DNA of 63,555 bases, taken from the NCBI GenBank assembly GCA_002708825.1, contig PAPF01000032.1:1-63555 (forward strand), written 5' to 3'. The DNA is from Phyllobacteriaceae bacterium. GTDB taxonomy: Bacteria; Pseudomonadota; Alphaproteobacteria; Rhizobiales; Rhizobiaceae. The translations under genes were made by a program, and so were the position numbers. Below are positions 10,395 through 21,179 of this stretch, in pieces. Each line of letters begins with the position of its first letter. Positions within the stretch are counted from its first letter, which is position 1. The notes beneath the pieces were generated by a model. That model had not been told where the DNA came from. It was given only the letters and a program-made list of their open reading frames with translations, and ran no database searches.

Positions 10395-10736
10395 TCATGC
10401 ATCGAGCCGGTCAAAACTTTCCCGGCGATCCGGTGCCGAAGCGGGCGATCCTTTGGCATCGAGTTTGCACAGCGCGTCCATGATCTGGTCGAACGATATC
10501 GGTTGTTTGGCTCCCGGCGGCCGGCGCAGCGCCGGGACGGATTCGACTGCGCATGCGTCCGAGGCCCATGACGACAGGATCGCTTTCTTTTCCTGGATAT
10601 CGAGTGCGTTGTCCTCCAGCACGTCATCGGGATGTTCGTAGTGCCTTGCCGGCGACAACAGCCGGTCAAGTGCGAGGTCGGGAGTTTCGGGAACAAGAGA
10701 CGGGATGAGCGGCAAGGGCTTCTGATGATTCATCAT
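10395..10736 (-). CDS. Conserved hypothetical protein
   Basis: The 113-residue product starts MMNHQKPLPLIPSLVP and contains PARHYEHPDDVLEDNALDIQEKKAILSSWASDACAVESVPALRRPPG. This pattern recurs in rhizobial stress regions as a small uncharacterised family; it has no transmembrane segment or nucleotide-binding motif. GGAGG lies just before the start. It is divergent from groES; a CTTGAA-like box is present on the minus strand at 10840-10835 but without a good -10, so heat control is uncertain. Confidence 0.65.
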   Translation of the reverse strand: MMNHQKPLPLIPSLVPETPDLALDRLLSPARHYEHPDDVLEDNALDIQEKKAILSSWASDACAVESVPALRRPPGAKQPISFDQIMDALCKLDAKGSPASAPDRRESFDRLDA

Positions 10737-10898
10737 TGTCCTCCGTATCCAGCAAGCTCCAAGGTACAGGCATCCAAAATCGACGCATCCGGCCTTGCCG
10801 GAGCACCGATCATTTTGTCCGGCCTTTTTAGAAATTCAAGCCTAATAAGCCGTGGCGGTCGTGACCGCATGGCCAATTACGTCGCTAATATCATCATG

Positions 10899-10925
10899 TT
10901 AGCACTCTAGACGACCGAGTGCCAA
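10899..10925 (+). promoter_or_regulatory. CIRCE element (HrcA operator)
   Basis: TTAGCACTC - 9 bases - GAGTGCCAA, one base off the perfect inverted repeat TTAGCACTC-N9-GAGTGCTAA. This is the binding site of the HrcA repressor that controls groESL in alphaproteobacteria. It lies 153 bases before groES. Confidence 0.92.
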
Positions 10926-10942
10926 AATTTTGCGTCCAACCT

Positions 10943-10970
10943 CTTGAAAACCTCGAATCGTACACCTAGC
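10943..10970 (+). promoter_or_regulatory. Candidate sigma-32 promoter for groESL
   Basis: CTTGAA (10943-10948) and CCTAGC (10965-10970) have a spacing close to alphaproteobacterial RpoH promoters. It lies just downstream of the CIRCE element, so groESL would be under both HrcA and RpoH. The -10 match is imperfect. Confidence 0.5.
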
Positions 10971-11077
10971 TGATCGCCGCGCAGCGCCGGATTGCGGGCT
11001 GCGTGCCCCGTTCCGGTTCGCTGGAGCCGGCGCGGAGGGACCTCTCGAAAATCTGTTTGTCCTAGAAGGAGAACGAT

Positions 11078-13070
<1,993 letters not shown>

Positions 13071-13081
13071 TCTGGTGAGGT

Positions 13082-13110
13082 CGACCCGCTCCCGACGCGG
13101 GGGCGGGTCG
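13082..13110 (+). terminator. Stem-loop after groEL
   Basis: CGACCCGC-T-CCCG / CGGG-G-GCGGGTCG form a 12-bp stem with one T/G mismatch and an ACG loop, 11 bases past the groEL stop. No T-run follows, so it may be a partial terminator that allows some readthrough into degP. Confidence 0.55.
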
Positions 13111-13232
13111 TACCATCGAGCAACGTCATCTGAGTGAGAGTTTGGTGCGCCGCTGGTCGCGGACGAATATTTTTGCGCTCCAGCCAACCTTTGTGGCGTG
13201 CTGCGGAAAGGAGAATTTTTGGGAGTACGGAC

Positions 13233-14600
13233 ATGTCTGTTTGCTTGCCACGGCGAGTGAAAAATATGCTCGCTATTCTCGCCACATGCCTCGCTTTTAT
13301 CTTTGTACTCTTTCTTACCCTGCCAGTTGGCGCGCAGAGTGTCGATCCGGGGGTAGGACAGCCTGTTGCTTTGGCTGATGTGCTGGAAGATGTAACGCCT
13401 GCGGTAGTGAACATCGCCGTTACCGCCCGGGGGCCGGAGGCTGCAAACCCGTTATTCGACGACCCCTATTTTCGGCGATTTTTCAATATCCCTGAGATGC
13501 CTCGGCAACGTCCCCGCATGAGTGCTGGGTCGGGTGTCATCGTCGATGCGGCGAAAGGCTATGTTCTTACCAATCATCACGTTGTCGACGGTGCCGATGA
13601 GATCGCGGTAACACTCAAGGACCGCAGACGGTTCACAGCCGAATTGATCGGCAGCGACAAAGCGACCGACATCGCGCTGCTCAGGATTGATGCCGACGAT
13701 CTAACCGATATTCCAATCGGCTATTCTGACCGTTTGCGTGTCGGCGACAGTGTCGTCGCCATCGGCAATCCGTTCGGTCTGGGGCAGACCGTGACCTCCG
13801 GAATCGTTAGTGCGCTCGGACGTAGCGGGCTTAATGTCGAAGGCTACGAAGACTTCATTCAGACCGACGCTTCCATCAATCCCGGCAATTCGGGTGGCGC
13901 ACTCATCACCGCGGATGGACAGCTCGTCGGGATCAACACGGCTATCATCACACCCGCTGGCGGCAATGTCGGTATTGGCTTTGCCGTACCGATAGACATG
14001 GCCTCGTCGGTTATGAATCAGCTCATCGAACATGGTGAAGTGCGGCGTGGACGCATTGGCGTCGCCATCCAGGATCTTACGCCGGACCTGGCCGAGGCGC
14101 TTGGTGCTGACAAAGCCTTCGGTGCGGTTGTTGCGAGCGTGGAGGATGATTCCCCAGCAAGTCGGGCCGGATTGCAGTCCGGAGATATCATCCTGTCGGT
14201 CAATGGCGAACCCATCTCAGGATCATCCGATCTGCGCAACACAATCGGTCTTACCCCGCTCGGTGAGGAAGTGGAGATCGGCTTTCTGCGCGACGGGCAA
14301 GAATCGACGGTCACGCTGAAGGTCGATGACGATAGCGAATTTGTCGATGATAGCGACACGGGCGACAGGCTGGCCGGCGCGGTGCTCGAAGAGTCTGCGG
14401 GCAACGTTGTTGTGGCCAACGTCGAACCCGGAAGCCCGGCGGCAAATGCTGGATTGCGGACTGGCGACATCATCGTCGCGGTCAATCGCCAGAGTGTGAG
14501 TTCAACCGCTGAACTGACACGGATTCTGCGGGACGTGCAGGGCACGATTGCGCTCGACTTGCTGCGGCGCGGTCAACGCCTGCTTCTCGTTATTCGATAG
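13233..14600 (+). CDS. DegP/HtrA-type periplasmic serine protease
   Basis: The 455-residue HtrA protein degrades or refolds damaged envelope proteins. After a signal peptide (RRVKNMLAILATCLAFIFVLFLTLPVGAQS, cut near 35) comes a trypsin-like domain with catalytic H116 (TNHHVV), D146 (DKATDIALL) and S220 (NPGNSGGA). Two PDZ domains follow (about 265-350 and 375-450). The ATG at 13233 is chosen because GGGAG lies about 9 bases upstream and the signal peptide follows at once; ATG 13266 is an alternative. DegP is a known member of transmissible stress-tolerance loci. It probably heads an operon with the NEW3 and ABC genes, 40 bases downstream. Confidence 0.93.
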   Translation: MSVCLPRRVKNMLAILATCLAFIFVLFLTLPVGAQSVDPGVGQPVALADVLEDVTPAVVNIAVTARGPEAANPLFDDPYFRRFFNIPEMPRQRPRMSAGSGVIVDAAKGYVLTNHHVVDGADEIAVTLKDRRRFTAELIGSDKATDIALLRIDADDLTDIPIGYSDRLRVGDSVVAIGNPFGLGQTVTSGIVSALGRSGLNVEGYEDFIQTDASINPGNSGGALITADGQLVGINTAIITPAGGNVGIGFAVPIDMASSVMNQLIEHGEVRRGRIGVAIQDLTPDLAEALGADKAFGAVVASVEDDSPASRAGLQSGDIILSVNGEPISGSSDLRNTIGLTPLGEEVEIGFLRDGQESTVTLKVDDDSEFVDDSDTGDRLAGAVLEESAGNVVVANVEPGSPAANAGLRTGDIIVAVNRQSVSSTAELTRILRDVQGTIALDLLRRGQRLLLVIR

Positions 14601-14640
14601 GAGATTCCACTGTCTGTATTCGCAGATCATGGAGTGAACG

Positions 14641-15834
14641 ATGAAAAAGGTAAGCTCGACGATATGTGCGGCCTTGTTCGCCGCTTGCTTCGCTCTTGTG
14701 GCGCCCGTGGACGCCCAAGATTCGGCTCAAACGACAGAACCGGAAGGTTTCTGGCTCACAACCTCATATCCCGAATTCACCATCGAACCGGGAGAGAAGG
14801 AAACGGTCAACTTGACGCTGCGCAATGCAAACTTGCCACCACAGCGTGCCAGTCTGGAGGTGATCGGCGTGCCGGAGGGCTGGGACTGGGCGCTAAAAGG
14901 TGGCGGAAATGCCGTCACCGCCGCAATTGTCGCGCCGGACTCGACGGAACGCCTTACGCTAGAGTTGACGCCTCCCGACGATGCGGCGATCGGCGGTGAG
15001 CACAACATCGAGATCCAGGCGCGTACTGCGGTGCAAACGCTCACGCTGCCTCTGACAATCCGTCTCGCGGCATCGGATGAAGTGACCACGGCCGGATTGA
15101 CGCTCGAACCCGAACTGCCAGCCCTGAGCGGCACTGCCCGGTCGACGTTCTCTTTCAAGATCAAAGTAACGAATGAGGGCGAAGAGGATGGCCTGTTCAA
15201 CCTGGCGGCCGATGTGCCGCGCGGGTTTCGCACGCGGTTCAAGAAAGGCTTCGGTTCCGAGGAGATCACCGGGGTGCCGATTGCGGCCGGGGCTACCGAG
15301 ACCGTTACCATGGAGGTCGTTCCTTCACCTGCAACGCAGGCCGGACGCTATCCCATCGGCTTTGAAGTCGCAGGAAACGGCGAATCCGGAACGACCGAGC
15401 TCAGCCTGAACGTGACTGGTGAGCCTGAAGTGCGCATCGTCGGCCCACAGGAGCGGCTGTCCGGCAATGCGGTTACCGGCAAGACCGAGGAGTTCGTATT
15501 CACCCTGGTCAATACCGGTAGCGCGCCGGCGGCCGACGTAGAATTGGCCGCAACCCCGCCTTCGGGCTGGTCCGTCGAATTCGAGCCGGAGAATGTGACA
15601 GAGTTGGCGCCGAATTCGACCGAGGAGGTTAGCGTCAGGATCACGCCTTCCGAAAACGCTATCGCCGGCGACTATATGGTGGCCATCCGGGTGACTGGTG
15701 AGCCTGTCTCTGAAAACGTGCAGTTCCGTGTGACGGTGAGCACCTCTACCTGGTGGGGTGTAATCGGCCTCGGCGTTATCGCGGTTGCGGCGATCATCTT
15801 GGTTCTTGCAGTGATGAGGTATGGCCGGAGATGA
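14641..15834 (+). CDS. NEW3-domain membrane-anchored exported protein
   Basis: The 397-residue product has a signal peptide (MKKVSSTICAALFAACFALVAPVDAQ), three tandem beta-sandwich domains of the NEW3/COG1470 type and a C-terminal membrane helix (WWGVIGLGVIAVAAIILVLAVMRYGRR). Typical domain cues are YPEFTIEPGEKETVNLTLRN, FSFKIKVTNEGEEDGLFNLA and FVFTLVNTGSAPAADVELAATPPSGWSVEFEP. Such proteins are found beside ABC-2 exporters and are thought to act outside the membrane. GGAG precedes the ATG. Its stop overlaps the ATPase start by ATGA. The coupling to degP and an ABC transporter suggests one envelope-maintenance unit, function unproven. Confidence 0.8.
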   Translation: MKKVSSTICAALFAACFALVAPVDAQDSAQTTEPEGFWLTTSYPEFTIEPGEKETVNLTLRNANLPPQRASLEVIGVPEGWDWALKGGGNAVTAAIVAPDSTERLTLELTPPDDAAIGGEHNIEIQARTAVQTLTLPLTIRLAASDEVTTAGLTLEPELPALSGTARSTFSFKIKVTNEGEEDGLFNLAADVPRGFRTRFKKGFGSEEITGVPIAAGATETVTMEVVPSPATQAGRYPIGFEVAGNGESGTTELSLNVTGEPEVRIVGPQERLSGNAVTGKTEEFVFTLVNTGSAPAADVELAATPPSGWSVEFEPENVTELAPNSTEEVSVRITPSENAIAGDYMVAIRVTGEPVSENVQFRVTVSTSTWWGVIGLGVIAVAAIILVLAVMRYGRR

Positions 15835-16769
15835 GCGAGATCGTTCTTGAAGCAAAGGGACTTGCCAAACGTTACGGCAGCGCGGTCGCCGTGGACGGCA
15901 TCGATCTGTCCATACGCGCGGGGGAGGTCATCGGCCTCCTCGGCCCCAATGGTGCGGGTAAGACCACGACGATCCTGATGTTGCTTGGGTTGACCGAATC
16001 AAGCGCAGGAAGTGTCAGCATTTTGGGTAAGGACCCCTTGCGCCAGCCACTCGCGGTGAAGCGTGACGTCGGGTACTTGCCCGATGCTGTTGGATTTTAT
16101 GAAACGATGACGGGCCGCGAGAACCTTGCCTACACGGCCCGTTTGTCCGGCATGGGTGCAGATCAGGCCAGGACGAGGATTGCAGCGGCGCTTGAAAAAG
16201 TGCGGCTGACCGAAGCCGCAGACCGCCGGGTAGCGACCTATTCCCGCGGTATGCGCCAACGGCTCGGTATCGCCGAGTTTCTCATGCGCGACTGTCGGCT
16301 GGCCATCCTAGATGAGCCAACCTCCGGTCTCGATCCGCAATCGACGCAGGAATTGCTCGACCTCATACACGGGCTGTCGCAGGACGGGATGACCATTCTG
16401 GTGTCGTCGCACATGCTCGACGTTGTGCAATCAATCTGCCATCGCGTTGCGTTGTTCAACAAAGGACGGATTGGTTTCTTCGGTACCATCGGTGAGTTGG
16501 CCGACCGTATCGGTCGAGGCACATTCGTCATCGATGTCGAGGCGGCTGGCGTCGATCTTGAGAAGATCGCTTCCTCCGCAGATGGCGTCAAATCCATCAC
16601 CCGGACCGATCCGGAAAACTGGCAGGTCGAGGCGACCCGCGACGTGCGATCCGACCTTGCCCGGATAGTAGTTGAAGCGGGTGGCGACCTCAGAAACCTC
16701 GATTTGCGGCGCGCCCGCCTCGAAGAAGCCTACAATCGCTATTTCAGGGAGGTTGCAGATGCAGCGTGA
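15831..16769 (+). CDS. ABC-2 type exporter ATP-binding protein
   Basis: The 312-residue ATPase has Walker A GPNGAGKTT (about 39-47), signature YSRGMRQR (about 137-144), Walker B LAILDEPTSGLDP and the switch histidine in ILVSSHML. The C-terminal ~100 residues form the DUF4162-like appendix seen in CcmA/NosF-like exporters. The ATG at 15831 overlaps the NEW3 stop by four bases and the gene overlaps the permease start by 11 bases, so all three are translationally coupled. It would energise the permease encoded next. The substrate is unknown; NosF/NosY-like systems act on envelope protein maturation, which would fit the neighbours. Confidence 0.92.
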   Translation: MSEIVLEAKGLAKRYGSAVAVDGIDLSIRAGEVIGLLGPNGAGKTTTILMLLGLTESSAGSVSILGKDPLRQPLAVKRDVGYLPDAVGFYETMTGRENLAYTARLSGMGADQARTRIAAALEKVRLTEAADRRVATYSRGMRQRLGIAEFLMRDCRLAILDEPTSGLDPQSTQELLDLIHGLSQDGMTILVSSHMLDVVQSICHRVALFNKGRIGFFGTIGELADRIGRGTFVIDVEAAGVDLEKIASSADGVKSITRTDPENWQVEATRDVRSDLARIVVEAGGDLRNLDLRRARLEEAYNRYFREVADAA

Positions 16770-17712
16770 AGGATCACCAATCACCGGCCTTTCAACCGTA
16801 GCCTTCAAGGAAGCTGCCGACCATATGACAGGCGCGCGGATGCACCTTATCATGTTGCTTGTCCTGTTGACGGCGGTTGGCTCCGTATACGGGGCGATCG
16901 ACCGCATTCGCGACGTCGTTTCGGAAGATGCGTTCCTGTTCCTCAAGCTCTTCACCGTCGCGCGCGAGCCACTACCGTCTTTTGCGTCCTTCCTGGGCTT
17001 CCTGCTCCCGCTGGTGGCAATCGCGCTCGGCTTTGACGCCATCAATGGCGAATATAACCGGCGCACAATGAGCCGCCTTCTGGCCCAACCGATCTTTCGG
17101 GACGCCGTCCTGTTTGGCAAATTTCTCGGCGGACTGCTGGTAATCGGTATCGCTTTGCTCACCCTTTGGCTCTTGACGACGGGCCTCGGCATTATTTTCC
17201 TGGGGCTGCCGCCTTCGGGTGGCGATATCGTTCGCGGCCTGTGCTGGCTGGTGGCGACGCTCGCTTATGCCGGTGTGTGGCTGGCGCTCGCAATCGCATT
17301 CTCAACGGTCATTCGTTCACCGGCCACGTCAGCATTGGCCGCACTCTCGGTGTGGCTGGTATTCTCCATGTTCTGGAGCATGATCTCGCCGCTGGTTGCA
17401 GGCATGGTTGCGCCGATTGACCCGCTTGATCCCGTGACGGTACTGAATCAGTTCGAGTGGCAACAGGCCATTGCCCGGATTTCACCGCAGACGCTTTACG
17501 GCGAAATTACCGGGCTTTTGCTCGATCCATCGGCGCGGTCCACCGGCCCGCTTTTCGGCTTTCAGCTTCAGGGCGCAGTTATCGGAGCGCCTCTGCCGAC
17601 GATGCAAAGTCTAGTCTTGGTATGGCCGCAGATATCGGGCCTCATTGCTGCAACGCTCTTCATGTTTACGACCGCTTATGTCGTCTTTCAACGGCAGGAG
17701 GTGCGAGCTTGA
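16759..17712 (+). CDS. ABC-2 type exporter permease
   Basis: The 317-residue membrane protein has six or seven helices, including MHLIMLLVLLTAVGSVYGAI, FLGFLLPLVAIALGFDAI, LLVIGIALLTLWLLTTGLGIIFLGL and SALAALSVWLVFSMFWSMI. FDAINGEYNRRTMSRLLAQPIFRDAVLFGKFLGG is the cytoplasmic NosY-like permease motif. GGGAGG lies 6 bases before the ATG at 16759, within the end of the ATPase gene. A large loop (about 225-285) precedes the last helix. It partners with the ATPase at 15831-16769. Substrate unknown. Confidence 0.88.
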   Translation: MQREGSPITGLSTVAFKEAADHMTGARMHLIMLLVLLTAVGSVYGAIDRIRDVVSEDAFLFLKLFTVAREPLPSFASFLGFLLPLVAIALGFDAINGEYNRRTMSRLLAQPIFRDAVLFGKFLGGLLVIGIALLTLWLLTTGLGIIFLGLPPSGGDIVRGLCWLVATLAYAGVWLALAIAFSTVIRSPATSALAALSVWLVFSMFWSMISPLVAGMVAPIDPLDPVTVLNQFEWQQAIARISPQTLYGEITGLLLDPSARSTGPLFGFQLQGAVIGAPLPTMQSLVLVWPQISGLIAATLFMFTTAYVVFQRQEVRA

Positions 17713-17855
17713 GCTTTTCATAGGCAGACACAGAACGTCCGACGACCGCGGTTTCTCAATTTTGTTGTTGAGAGCTCAAGCATAGGCATGAGGTCGGATT
17801 TCTGGGATGCGGCTCAGGAAGGTATGTAATTTTGGGATAACTGTGGTTATGAGAA

Positions 17856-18842
17856 ATGCCTCAGCTCTCGGAAATCCGTTACTTCGTAGCCGCCGCTGAG
17901 AACGGTAGCCTGCGACGGGCAGCGGAGGCGCTCGACGTCGGGCAATCTTCCGTCAGCCGCAAGATCATGCGCTTGGAGGAAAAGCTCGGCGTTTCCCTCC
18001 TCGAGCGGAGCAATACGGGCGTTCGACTGACGAATGCGGGTCAGCGGTACCTCGATGAGGTGCAACCCGCGCTTCAGCAACTTGACCAAGCCCGGCGCGC
18101 CGCGCATTCAGCAGGGCGGGCGGACGTAGGAAGCGTTCAGATCGGCGTCCTGACATCGCTTGCCGGCGGGTTTCTCCGAAAGCTCTTGATCGCTTATCAG
18201 CAGGAATATCCGAAGGTTCGGATCGATGTTCACGATGGCGGCAGGGACGAGCACATAGCTGCTCTTCGTACCCGTGAACTGGACATCGCTTTCGTTCCTG
18301 GCGAGTGCGAGTCCCGGAACTGCGAATGCGCCGAGCTGTGGTCGGAACCACTCCACATCGCTTTGCCGACACGACACAAGCTGGCCGAGCGAAGGACGAT
18401 TGAATGGCCGGATGTCGGTGGCGAGAAGTTCATCACCAGCAAGATAGCGCCCGGTCCGGAGTTTCATGACTGCCTCTTGCGGCGTCTCGCGAGCCATTCC
18501 ATTCATGTCGAGATCGAGTCCCGATGCGTTGGGTTCGAAACATTGATGAACCTTGTAAGCCTCGGCCACGGGCTGACGGTCACAACGGCGGCATGGTCGA
18601 ACGTCAGCCTCCCGGATCTCGTGCTGCGACCCTTGGAGGGCAAGGATGACGTCCTACCCTTCAAGGCGATCTGGTTGGCCGAGAACGACAATCCGGCGCT
18701 GCGTTGTTTGGTCAGCACGGCGCACGTTCTGGCCGGCAGGGTGCGGCGCGGCAATTCCGATTGGCTGCCGCTTAAGTTTAGCTCTGGGGTGGTGTCCGGT
18801 TCGATTTTCGCAGACGCGCGAAAGCGCGATCCGTCGCCATGA
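17856..18842 (+). CDS. LysR-family transcriptional regulator
   Basis: The 328-residue protein has an N-terminal winged helix (IRYFVAAAENGSLRRAAEALDVGQSSVSRKIMRLEEKLGVSLLERSNTGVRLTNAG) and a substrate-binding domain. LysR genes next to DUF2274 and trbI are common at the end of trb operons in rhizobial elements, so a role in controlling transfer is plausible. No clear Shine-Dalgarno is seen. A palindrome ATAAC-TGTG-GTTAT at 17837-17850 overlaps the leader and could be its own operator. The 3' end overlaps the convergent DUF2274 gene by 65 bases, so the last ~20 residues may be an extension. Confidence 0.88.
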   Translation: MPQLSEIRYFVAAAENGSLRRAAEALDVGQSSVSRKIMRLEEKLGVSLLERSNTGVRLTNAGQRYLDEVQPALQQLDQARRAAHSAGRADVGSVQIGVLTSLAGGFLRKLLIAYQQEYPKVRIDVHDGGRDEHIAALRTRELDIAFVPGECESRNCECAELWSEPLHIALPTRHKLAERRTIEWPDVGGEKFITSKIAPGPEFHDCLLRRLASHSIHVEIESRCVGFETLMNLVSLGHGLTVTTAAWSNVSLPDLVLRPLEGKDDVLPFKAIWLAENDNPALRCLVSTAHVLAGRVRRGNSDWLPLKFSSGVVSGSIFADARKRDPSP

Positions 18843-19017
18843 ACCTTTGCACCATGGGCACGATCAGCCGGGCCGGTTCAGGAGATGTCCCCCTGGAATC
18901 GCGGGACATAACTTCTGCATAGGCGACAAGATCGCGGTGCACCTCGGCGGGCAGTTCGATGCTGAGTTTGACCGGCTTGTCGTCGGGAATGTTGGAGAGC
19001 TTTAGCTTGGTGGTCAT
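18778..19017 (-). CDS. DUF2274 family protein
   Basis: The 79-residue product (MTTKLKLSNIPDDKPVKLSIELPAEVHRDLVAYAEVMSRD...) belongs to DUF2274, a short ribbon-helix-helix-like family found directly after trbI in rhizobial elements. KLSIELPAEVHRDLVAYAE is the characteristic strand-helix start. It begins 3 bases after the trbI stop and closes the trb operon. DNA binding or autoregulation is inferred from fold resemblance only. Confidence 0.85.
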   Translation of the reverse strand: MTTKLKLSNIPDDKPVKLSIELPAEVHRDLVAYAEVMSRDSRGTSPEPARLIVPMVQRFMATDRAFARLRKSNRTPPQS

Positions 19018-19020
19018 GGC

Positions 19021-20199
19021 TCAGCCTCGATAGGGTTCAAGCACGAGATCGCGGGTGACGATGACGCGCATCGGGGAACCCGGCCTGATCGTCAGCGTGG
19101 GCGGGACCTGCATCTGCCGCTGGATGATCTGCTGGCCCGCGTCGTTGATCGTATCCTGCGCCCCGTTGCGGATTGCCTGGACCAGTCGGTCGTCGTTATC
19201 CATCGTCAGTTCCGCGCCGACCGCCAGCAATGTAGAAAGCCCGGCCGCTTTCGCCAGATCCCACCAATGATGATCGACACCGTCCTCCAGGCCGGCGTAT
19301 CCCTCGGTATCGGCGCTCGGCTGGCGTTCGAGGACGATGGAGCGGCCATTCGAAAAAATAAGACGGTTCCAGACCAGCAGCACACGCCGTTGTCCGAAGC
19401 CGACATCGTTGGAGTATTCGCCGACAATGCGCGTTCCCTGGGGGATGAGCAAGATCTGGCCGGACGGGCTATCATAGATGTGCTGCGTGACCTGGGCCGT
19501 TATCAAACCGGGCAGGTCAGATCGAATGCCGGTGATGAGCGCGGCCGGAATGACCGATCCGGCCTGGAGGACATAGGGCGACGCAGGCGGCGAGACGCGA
19601 TCAGCCGCGATCGTTCGTCGGTCGGTTGCCGCATTAAGAAACGCGAGTTGGCGATCTTGGGAGGTGGCCGCGGGCGCCTGTCCGGTGAGGTCAAGACCGA
19701 GAGAGCTTGGAGCTGCAGCGTCAGGCGGTCTGTTCTGCTTTGTCGCGCCGGTCTGGAAGAAGACGCGGCTGGTCCGCGCTGCTTCCGCCTCCGCGAGCCG
19801 GCGCTGCTCCTCGGGATCGGTCGCCGGCGGTGCGATGACAGGTGGCGCGATCGGCTGACCGCGTTCCTGCGCGTCGAGGATCGGCCGGCCAAGATCGCCA
19901 GGCAAAGGCGGACCGAGGACTGGGCCGGTATAGTCGCGTGGCAGATCCTCGAGTCCTTCGGCAGTGCGTCGGTTGTCCGTCGTATAGAGTTCCTCTCCAC
20001 CGGTATTCCGGTCCGGTGGCCGGAGCGCGTAGATCAGTGCGCTACCGACACCAAGAGACACGATCAGGCCGGCTGCCATCAAGGTTCGCCGCGACAAGCG
20101 GGTGACCTGTGGCGGTTTGGCGCGCAGCCGCATCGCTGCTGCTGCTTTCGAGGGGCCAGTGAATTCCGGTTCCTGCTTGCCGGGGTTGTTGTCGCTCAT
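19021..20199 (-). CDS. trbI: Conjugal transfer protein TrbI (VirB10-like)
   Basis: The 392-residue VirB10 homologue spans the inner and outer membrane in the secretion core. It has one N-terminal membrane helix (LMAAGLIVSLGVGSALIYAL, about 45-65), a proline-rich periplasmic linker with PPVIAPPATDPEEQRRLAEAE, and a C-terminal beta-barrel domain with GSVIPAALITGIRSDLPGLITAQVTQHIYDSPSGQILLIPQGTRIVGEY. Its start overlaps trbG by four bases. It is the last mating-pair gene of the operon. Confidence 0.95.
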   Translation of the reverse strand: MSDNNPGKQEPEFTGPSKAAAAMRLRAKPPQVTRLSRRTLMAAGLIVSLGVGSALIYALRPPDRNTGGEELYTTDNRRTAEGLEDLPRDYTGPVLGPPLPGDLGRPILDAQERGQPIAPPVIAPPATDPEEQRRLAEAEAARTSRVFFQTGATKQNRPPDAAAPSSLGLDLTGQAPAATSQDRQLAFLNAATDRRTIAADRVSPPASPYVLQAGSVIPAALITGIRSDLPGLITAQVTQHIYDSPSGQILLIPQGTRIVGEYSNDVGFGQRRVLLVWNRLIFSNGRSIVLERQPSADTEGYAGLEDGVDHHWWDLAKAAGLSTLLAVGAELTMDNDDRLVQAIRNGAQDTINDAGQQIIQRQMQVPPTLTIRPGSPMRVIVTRDLVLEPYRG

Positions 20200-21179
20200 G
20201 AGCCTGGTCTCCCATCGGTTCTGACGATCCTGACCATTTGTTGTTCGCGGCCGCTGCCGAACCGCAGTTCTGCGGCGGCGAAGATGCGGTCGACGATCAG
20301 GATGTTCTGATAGATGCGGCTGTTGACGATTTGGGCCTCTCCGTCGGAGCCGATCACGAAGAGGGGCGGCATTTCGCCCTGAACGATGCCGCGCGGAAAC
20401 TGGATGTAGACCCGACGCCCATCATCGAAGACGGAAACCGGTCGCCAGGGCGGCGCGTCGCCCGTCAACCCGTAGCGATAATTTCGCGCGCTCATTGCCG
20501 GTATCGCCGGCCGGGCGGGTGTGGCCTGGCGCTGGGTCGCTGGTCGCGCCGGATAGGCCCAAGCGACGGCGGGCATGTAGGGCTCCTCGCCAGCGCGCAA
20601 CTCGATCATGTAGACACGCCGATCTGTGCTAATGACAAGGTTGGTCGTGATATCGGGACGTGTCGGCTTGACGAGGATGTGGACACGGCGCGTACGGCCG
20701 TTGCCGCTTTCCGTATCACCGATGATCCAGCGTGCGGTGTCGCCGGCCGCGATCGGTCCGGCGCCGGTCAGACTCTCGCCCGGTTCCAGCGCGATATTGG
20801 TGATCTGGCCCGGCGCGGCATAGACCTGATAGAGCGCGCCTTCGCTCCAGGGATAAATCTGAATGGCGTTGAAATATCCCTCGCGTCTGGGTTCGATCCG
20901 GGCGGCGGCATTGGCGTTCTCGACGCGGCCGGTTGACGTGGCTGCGGTCTCTCCGCCATGGGCGGGTGTCCAGGCCGGGGGAACGTGAAGGGGCTTCGGC
21001 AATTCCTCAGCCGCAACCGCCGGCACTGAGGGCAGAGGCGGCACGTCGCCGTCGTAGCTGATTTGCGGGGGCTTGAAGGTGGCGCAGCCGGACAGCGTGG
21101 ACACGGAAAGCAGGAGAACCGCAAAGGCGGCTTTGCACGAAACCGCCCCTCCGGCTTTGCGGAAAAGCGGCACTATCAT
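20196..21179 (-). CDS. trbG: Conjugal transfer protein TrbG (VirB9-like)
   Basis: The 327-residue VirB9-family outer-membrane core component starts with a lipoprotein-type signal peptide (FAVLLLSVSTLSGC) with a lipobox cysteine near residue 32. The C-terminal domain includes NYRYGLTGDAPPWRPVSVFDDGRRVYIQFP and NSRIYQNILIVDRIFAAAELRFG, typical of VirB9/TrbG. It overlaps trbF and trbI by four bases on each side. Confidence 0.94.
   Translation of the reverse strand: MIVPLFRKAGGAVSCKAAFAVLLLSVSTLSGCATFKPPQISYDGDVPPLPSVPAVAAEELPKPLHVPPAWTPAHGGETAATSTGRVENANAAARIEPRREGYFNAIQIYPWSEGALYQVYAAPGQITNIALEPGESLTGAGPIAAGDTARWIIGDTESGNGRTRRVHILVKPTRPDITTNLVISTDRRVYMIELRAGEEPYMPAVAWAYPARPATQRQATPARPAIPAMSARNYRYGLTGDAPPWRPVSVFDDGRRVYIQFPRGIVQGEMPPLFVIGSDGEAQIVNSRIYQNILIVDRIFAAAELRFGSGREQQMVRIVRTDGRPGS

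Noticed and set aside
10795-10835. Terminator upstream of groES (GGCCTTGCCGGA ... TCCGGCC TTTTT)
   Set aside because: Stem pairing is poor and the position inside a divergent promoter region makes a terminator unlikely.
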